NCBI GenBank assembly: GCA_014925825.1
Contig: JACGCK010000124.1
Span: 62,001 to 126,000 of the forward strand
From: Pholiota molesta
Lineage: Eukaryota > Basidiomycota > Agaricomycetes > Agaricales > Strophariaceae
DNA: 64,000 nucleotides
Direction of reading: 5' to 3'
Shown here: positions 59,178 through 64,000 of the stretch, piece after piece
How the letters are laid out: every line of letters begins with the position of its first letter
Position numbering within the stretch: the stretch's first letter is position 1
Program-made: the position numbers and the translations under genes
Notes under the pieces: generated by a model
What the model saw: only the letters and a program-made list of their open reading frames with translations
The model's database searches: none
What the model was told of the DNA's origin: nothing

Positions 59178-59764
59178 TCCTCCTTAGCCCCGTCCTAGCC
59201 CGTCCTTCTTAGGTCTTTGTGATTCCCGACCAAATGACAACAACAAGACGGGTGACCCTTCTTCTCGCTTTTGCTTTGCCAAGGATCGAGATTGACGCCC
59301 TCTAATCCCATGCATGCACGGACATTCGACCACGTATGATCCCGGTTGATCTTGGCTTGCGGCTGCTTAAGATTCTTTTGGCTATGTAAATCTATTAAAA
59401 TCATAGGTCTCTCATACTACTCGCGACGACTCCATCAACATCTTGCATCTACTGTTATCCACGATTACCGCATCCCTATACTTCTCGGGAGTAAATCTGT
59501 AGAGGTAAACGAGATAATACGCTGCTTCAAATTTTGTTCTGCTTCTCTCTTGGCACTTCAAACACTTCATTTTGATAACCTCTACATATCCACTGGATCA
59601 TCAGTGAATTGTCCACCTCGATGGCTTGGCAGGCAATTTTGGCTTTTCGCCTTCGCAACTAGTCCACCAACTACCTTTCACCGTCCAGCGACTAGTATAT
59701 AAGAGGCGCGCCACCGATGTAAGGTTACCCCACCACTAGGACTCGGAGCCCTAGACAAGCTAGT
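59178..59764. other. Unique DNA between the array and the transporter gene, with TATA box
   Basis: Non-repetitive and without a supported gene. A TATATAAG box at about 59696-59703 lies 62 nt upstream of the transporter ATG. Confidence 0.5.
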
Positions 59765-62701
59765 ATGTCGATGACTTGCTCGGAACGCGATCCTCTCCTC
59801 CGACCGCCGTCCTCTGTTTCCGCGTTGTCCTCCATTCTCCAACGGAGCTCGCCGCGATATGGATTAGACATTAGGTCGCCTACGGAATCTCTGTCTCAGC
59901 CTCTCGGACCCCTCGAGATGTCCAGGGATGGGCGTAACAATATCCTTGCTGGCATCTGGCTGGCCCAATTTCTCTCTGTGAGATCCATTTTACGTAAAAT
60001 TTTAGACGAAGCTGAATTTACAGGCATTAAATTGTCTGTTTTTTCACGAATTATCTAGGCTATCTATCTGACTGATACTGACTTTGATTGCCAGTGACAC
60101 TCGTACCTACTAGTACGTCCATTAATCAACCTCTCCTCTCCTCCGCTCATATCACGCCTATCACATAGTGTTACCATCGATATCCTCAGACTTTAATAAA
60201 TCTAATCAAGCCAGTTGGGTAGGCACGGCGTAAGTTGACAGCAACGTCAACCCCCTAGACTATCTTTAAAAACGCTGACGGCACAACTTAATCCTGGCAG
60301 CTATCTTCTGGCGACCTGTACATTTACGCCCCTGTACGGGCGTCTAAGTGACGTGATGGGCCGGAGGGCCGCTAACCAATCCGCGATGCTCTTCTCCGCC
60401 GTGGGGATCCTAGCGTGTGGGTTGTCGAACAGTATGGAAATGCTCATAGTGTCTCGCTTTGTGCGCTTTGTTTTTTATACTTAGGACTGACTCGAATGGT
60501 TGACCGTCGATTTTTCAGATATCCGGAATGGGCGGCGGTGGGATATTCACTACGGCGGCGTAAGTCCCAAGATAGCGAATGAAATGACCCTTTTCGAAGC
60601 ACTTGTTAACTAAATTATTTGTTACCTTAGGATCATCACAAGTGACATGTACAACGGAAGGGTCAGAGTCATGTCTCCTGTCCGAAAAGGTTATAAGTTA
60701 ACCTTTCCGCTGACCTCTAGTCTCGGGGATTTGTTCAAAGTATAGGCGGAATTTTCTATGGCGTATGTGTTTCCTTACTTCTAAAAAAAGGGCAGTGAAA
60801 TCTCATCTACTGAATCATTACTTAGGTCGGAATGGGACTGGGAGGATCGTTTGGAGGAGTTATCACCGATTGGTATGCCCTAATTTCTGTTATCTGTTAT
60901 CTTCATCTAATATTAACGCACTCTTCAAGGCTCGGTTGGAGATGGGCATTCCTACTTCAGATACCGCTCTTCATAATTTCGTTTGCGCTGGTCACTTACA
61001 ATTTAACATATGTTACACCCGTAAGTCGTTGCGACCGTAGTTCTTTTTTTCGTTCTAACAGGACACGCTTAGGGTTCAGGAATGGGCACCAGACATATCT
61101 TGAAACGAATTGACTATGGCGGTAGCTTGACCCTTCTCGGCGCAGTAGGATTCCATCCCTCCTCGTCCAAATTATGTTTGCGCTAAAGTCCGTCTCTAGG
61201 TCGGATCTTTCCTCTTCTTTCTGAGCATGAGGTTCAACGAGGGTCTTCCGGTACGTGCTGATCATCCCTTTCGTCACACCCATTATACCCATTCTGATCT
61301 TCGTATAGTGGTCCGAAGTTTCCGTGTGGATGTCCTTCGTCTCATCAGTATCCTTTACGCTCCTCTTCGTCGTCATCGAAATATTCGTCGCTGTCGAACC
61401 GGTCCTTCCCCCTTATCTCCTGACACAAAAGGTGCCGGTTCTCGTGGGACTCAGCAATGCTTTCGTCGCGGTGTGCAATCTGTCCGTGACGTACTATTAT
61501 CCTACCTGGTTCCAAACGGTGATGCTATCGTCCGCATCCACTGCGGGTATGTTAGCTTTTTTCATGTATGTCTATTCCAAGAGGGACTGATACATCATCC
61601 TCTCTATAGGACTGCACCTCCTGCCCAACAGTCTTTGCATATCGACCGGCTCGTTATTCGCTGGGTAAGTTATTGTTGCTGCTCTAGAACGGCGTTAAAG
61701 TACAGCCTCTGACGCACGCCATTGCCCCCGAAGATGGATGATGCGCCGATATGGCAGATACAAAACGATGAACATGATCTTTGGAGCCTTTCCGTTTCTC
61801 GCTGCCATGCTCATGATGCAGATGAAAGAAAGTTCTAATCAAGCGCATCTATGGCTGACTATTGTATGTTCATGAACGTCTTGTCATTTTATTTTTATTC
61901 TTATCAACGCATCATACAGATGCCCCTTGGATTTGGAAATGCTGTTGTACTGCAAACAATGTTCAGTACGTCCCATTGGGTGTATCATTAGGGCGTTGAT
62001 ACTAATACTCACTAAAAACACGTTGAAGTTGCTCTTGTCTCGCATCTCCCCGAGTCACAAATGGCCGTTGGGACAGGTTTTGCGCAGCTGCTTAGAGGTC
62101 TGGGTGGGTATCTATCCATTTGCACCGAACATGATACCGAATGCCGTCCGCTAACTCCTCCAACGTTCAACGCCCATCATTCTCTCCAGGTCAAGTCGGG
62201 GGTCTCGCCGCCGCCATCACGGCTGGATACCGAGCTGCACGCCCGATTCCCAAGGGAGGCAGAGGAGGTGCGCCGTCCAGCATACATCCCGCCTTTGCCA
62301 GAGATTCATAACGTGCTCGTGGGCGTGGTAGCTTATCAGGCGAATACAACACTCTGTGCGGCTGGTGGCCGTTCTCCCACCGGACGCCCAGCGCGTCGCG
62401 CGGGACGCGTATGCGGCGAGCCTGAAGTCGGTGTTCATGCTCGCCGCCGGGGCCTCGCTGCTCGCGTATCTCGCGCGCATACCCGTGAGTCTGTTCATTG
62501 GTTAGTTGGTTGGCACATTGCCTCGCTCACACAAGTTGTTTTCGTCGGATATAGATTCCGGATAAGCGCCTGGACGATAGTGGGAATTCGCTGGAGTCTG
62601 ACGAGAGCGCGGCGTCGTCGGATGCGGATTCCACATTCGAGGAAATAAGGGATGATGAGGGCAAGATTGTTCGTCCGCGCCGACAGTTAGCATCTGTTTG
62701 A
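59765..62701 (+). CDS. Major facilitator transporter, DHA2/VBA-like (vacuolar basic amino acid type), with an apparent 3' frameshift
   Basis: A gene of about 15 exons. Recognisable segments in order: the N-terminal acidic dileucine ERDPLLRPP, a vacuolar sorting-type motif; ILAGIWLAQFLS; TLVPTMLPSISSDFNKSNQA; SWVGTAYLLATCTFTPLYGR then LSDVMGRRAANQ, the MFS signature loop; VSRFISGMGGGGIFTTAA; GVGMGLGGSFGGVITD; WRWAFLLQIPLF; and later LPESQMAVGTGFAQLLRGLG. This is the 14-helix family that moves basic amino acids or drugs at the vacuole or plasma membrane. After GQVGGLAAAIT (about 62215-62222) the frame changes to RLDTELHARFPREAEE, as if eight bases were lost. The remainder (LIRRIQHSVRLVAVLPPDAQ ... 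IPDKRLDD) is otherwise well preserved. It may be a recent pseudogene or a sequence error. The exon-1/2 junction is uncertain. Confidence 0.75.
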
Positions 62702-63514
62702 AGGTGGATATTTGTATCATGCTTTTCCCATGCGGTTATGCGCTTTCCCTATTCTATTCAGATTTACTAAGTGTGGATCAATACAATGGAAAATGAAGAC
62801 TTCATCCATTCTTTATGAGAATTAACTTCGGGTTGAAGAACAATGGCCGAGAGTCTGGATCCTATTTGAATTTTGTGTGTCTTCAATTGAAGGTATAAAG
62901 TGAAGGGAACACCAAGGGAACACCTGATAGCGAAAAGCAGTGGTTCCAACAGGCACCTAGGCACAAGGGACGTCTCTATTTTTGGCGCTACACCGCCTTT
63001 CTCGGCAACTAGAATTGAACAGCGCTTTGAGCAAAGCTGGCTCAAAGGTATGTAGTATGGTAACGATCTTGTACAAGGAAAGCAAAGTAGCTTTGATATT
63101 CCTGGCTATATGCTCCTATCGCAACTAATAGAATTATCCAAGCATCTGGCAGTTTATCAGAGTCTCAAATATAGCTGCCACACTCGGGGCAAATAAATGG
63201 TGTGCAGTGTGCATCTTATGACTGTTCGCGATAAACAGCGTGTTCTAAAGGAAACACATAATGGCTCAGGAAGAGTCGCATTGAGTGCGCACGCTATAGT
63301 ATCCTTTATCCGAAAGCAGATGTGCCGCGTCAATGCTGTGGCCGTATCATGTATTCCATTTTTCGAGTCTTCCGTCAATTCCGTTATGTGCTTCAATAGG
63401 ATTGACAGCATTCCCTGAGGCTGTGACTGAGTTCACATCCACATAAAGCCTGTAGGCATAAGAACCCATAGCCCTCTCCGACCATTGCTAAAGGCATTCC
63501 GCCGTCCGGCGCCA
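62702..63514. other. Intergenic
   Basis: No supported gene; only short uninformative frames. It contains the transporter terminator and the promoter of the next gene. Confidence 0.5.
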
Positions 63515-64000
63515 ATGGACACCATCAACGACGTCGTTTCCGTTTGCCTCAGCCTTGCACCTGTCCCTGGGCTCCACTTCGCATTCACAACGCTAAGATG
63601 GGTTATAGCGACCACGAACCAGGTCCAGGATAGCAAGGAGCAAATACGGAATCTCACGGAATCTTTGGCTCAATTGATGTTTACGGTGAACGAGCAATAC
63701 AAGAAGGGAAAGCTCTTAGAAACAGACACGAAACGCGCTTTAGAAGGACTAGAGGGGTATGTAAATGTGCTATTATTCTCAGTCGTGGGCAGCTTAACCG
63801 TGCCCGAAATTTACAGCCTGCTCAACGATGTGTGGAAATTCGTGGAGGCCCAAAAAAAGAACAGCATATTCGCGCAAATCATTAGCAGCAAGAAGCGCCT
63901 CGACACCATTGATTCATTCCATCGTCGCATTGCTATGAGCATCAATGCATTTCAGGTACGGCCTTCGAATGGTTGAGGTTGCACAACTCATAGAACAATC
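63515..64000 (+). CDS. Protein with MLKL_NTD-like helical N-terminus, 3' end beyond window
   Basis: The first exon is 63515-63955 (147 codons) with a GTACGG donor, and the gene continues outside the window. The start MDTINDVVSVCLSLAPVPGL is preferred over an in-frame ATG ten codons upstream because it begins the conserved domain. The sequence is almost wholly helical, with TTNQVQDSKEQIRNLTESLA and a later KKRLDTIDSFHRRIAMSINA. It resembles the four-helix MLKL_NTD-type adaptor domain found at the N-terminus of many Agaricomycete kinase-like, NLR-like and TPR proteins. The effector or repeat domain that would define the protein is not visible. A role in signalling or heterokaryon/defence-type recognition is inference. 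Confidence 0.55.

Noticed and set aside
1..64000. CRISPR arrays, bacterial operons or ribosome binding sites
   Set aside because: The window is eukaryotic nuclear DNA with spliced genes; no such structures were seen.

Overview
The window is nuclear DNA of a filamentous basidiomycete, most likely an Agaricomycete. Genes carry many short introns (about 45-65 nt, GT-AG with one GC-AG, CTRAY-like branch points). Two DUF6593 genes, a family typical of mushrooms, are present. No organism-specific marker was seen, so genus and species are not assigned.

Left flank (1-14082), ordinary gene-dense sequence: the 3' part of eIF2A (+); two tandem serine-rich, cysteine-containing, probably GPI-anchored secreted proteins (-) with the relic of a third copy between them; a two-exon unknown gene (+); a divergent pair of DUF6593 genes; a 539-bp MITE-like element sitting in the 3' end of the second DUF6593 gene; a small acidic protein (-); and an eight-exon RAD7/rhp7 nucleotide-excision-repair gene (+).

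Central region (about 14605-59177), which dominates the window: a head-to-tail array of a roughly 10.6-kb unit. Three units run from one marker hairpin to the next (10748, 10556 and 10625 bp), with a left unit and a truncated right unit on either side. Each unit contains, left to right, a minus-strand gene for a Rap1-type telomere-protein homologue with TWO Rap1-Myb modules, a divergent promoter, a GC-rich 2.2-kb block with strong splice signals (probably an unidentified minus-strand gene), and a 4.6-4.8-kb AT-richer arm made of internally repeated modules. The arm ends in a hairpin that marks the unit joint. The leftmost rap1-like copy is full length (1128 aa as I splice it), tail-to-tail with RAD7, and is probably the ancestral gene. 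The others lack the 3' end, yet B (990 aa), D (936 aa) and E (583 aa) keep complete reading frames across six exons. C carries a single-base homopolymer frameshift. Sequence variants are shuffled between units, and between Myb1 and Myb2, in a pattern that suggests gene conversion or unequal crossing-over.

Right flank (59178-64000): the array breaks off inside the GC-rich block. A many-exon DHA2/VBA-type major facilitator gene follows, with one apparent frameshift near its 3' end. The first exon of a gene with a MLKL_NTD-like helical N-terminus runs off the window.

The best candidate for something undescribed is the multicopy double-Myb Rap1-like gene array: several potentially expressed, C-terminally truncated variants of a telomere-protein homologue inside a 10.6-kb tandem repeat.
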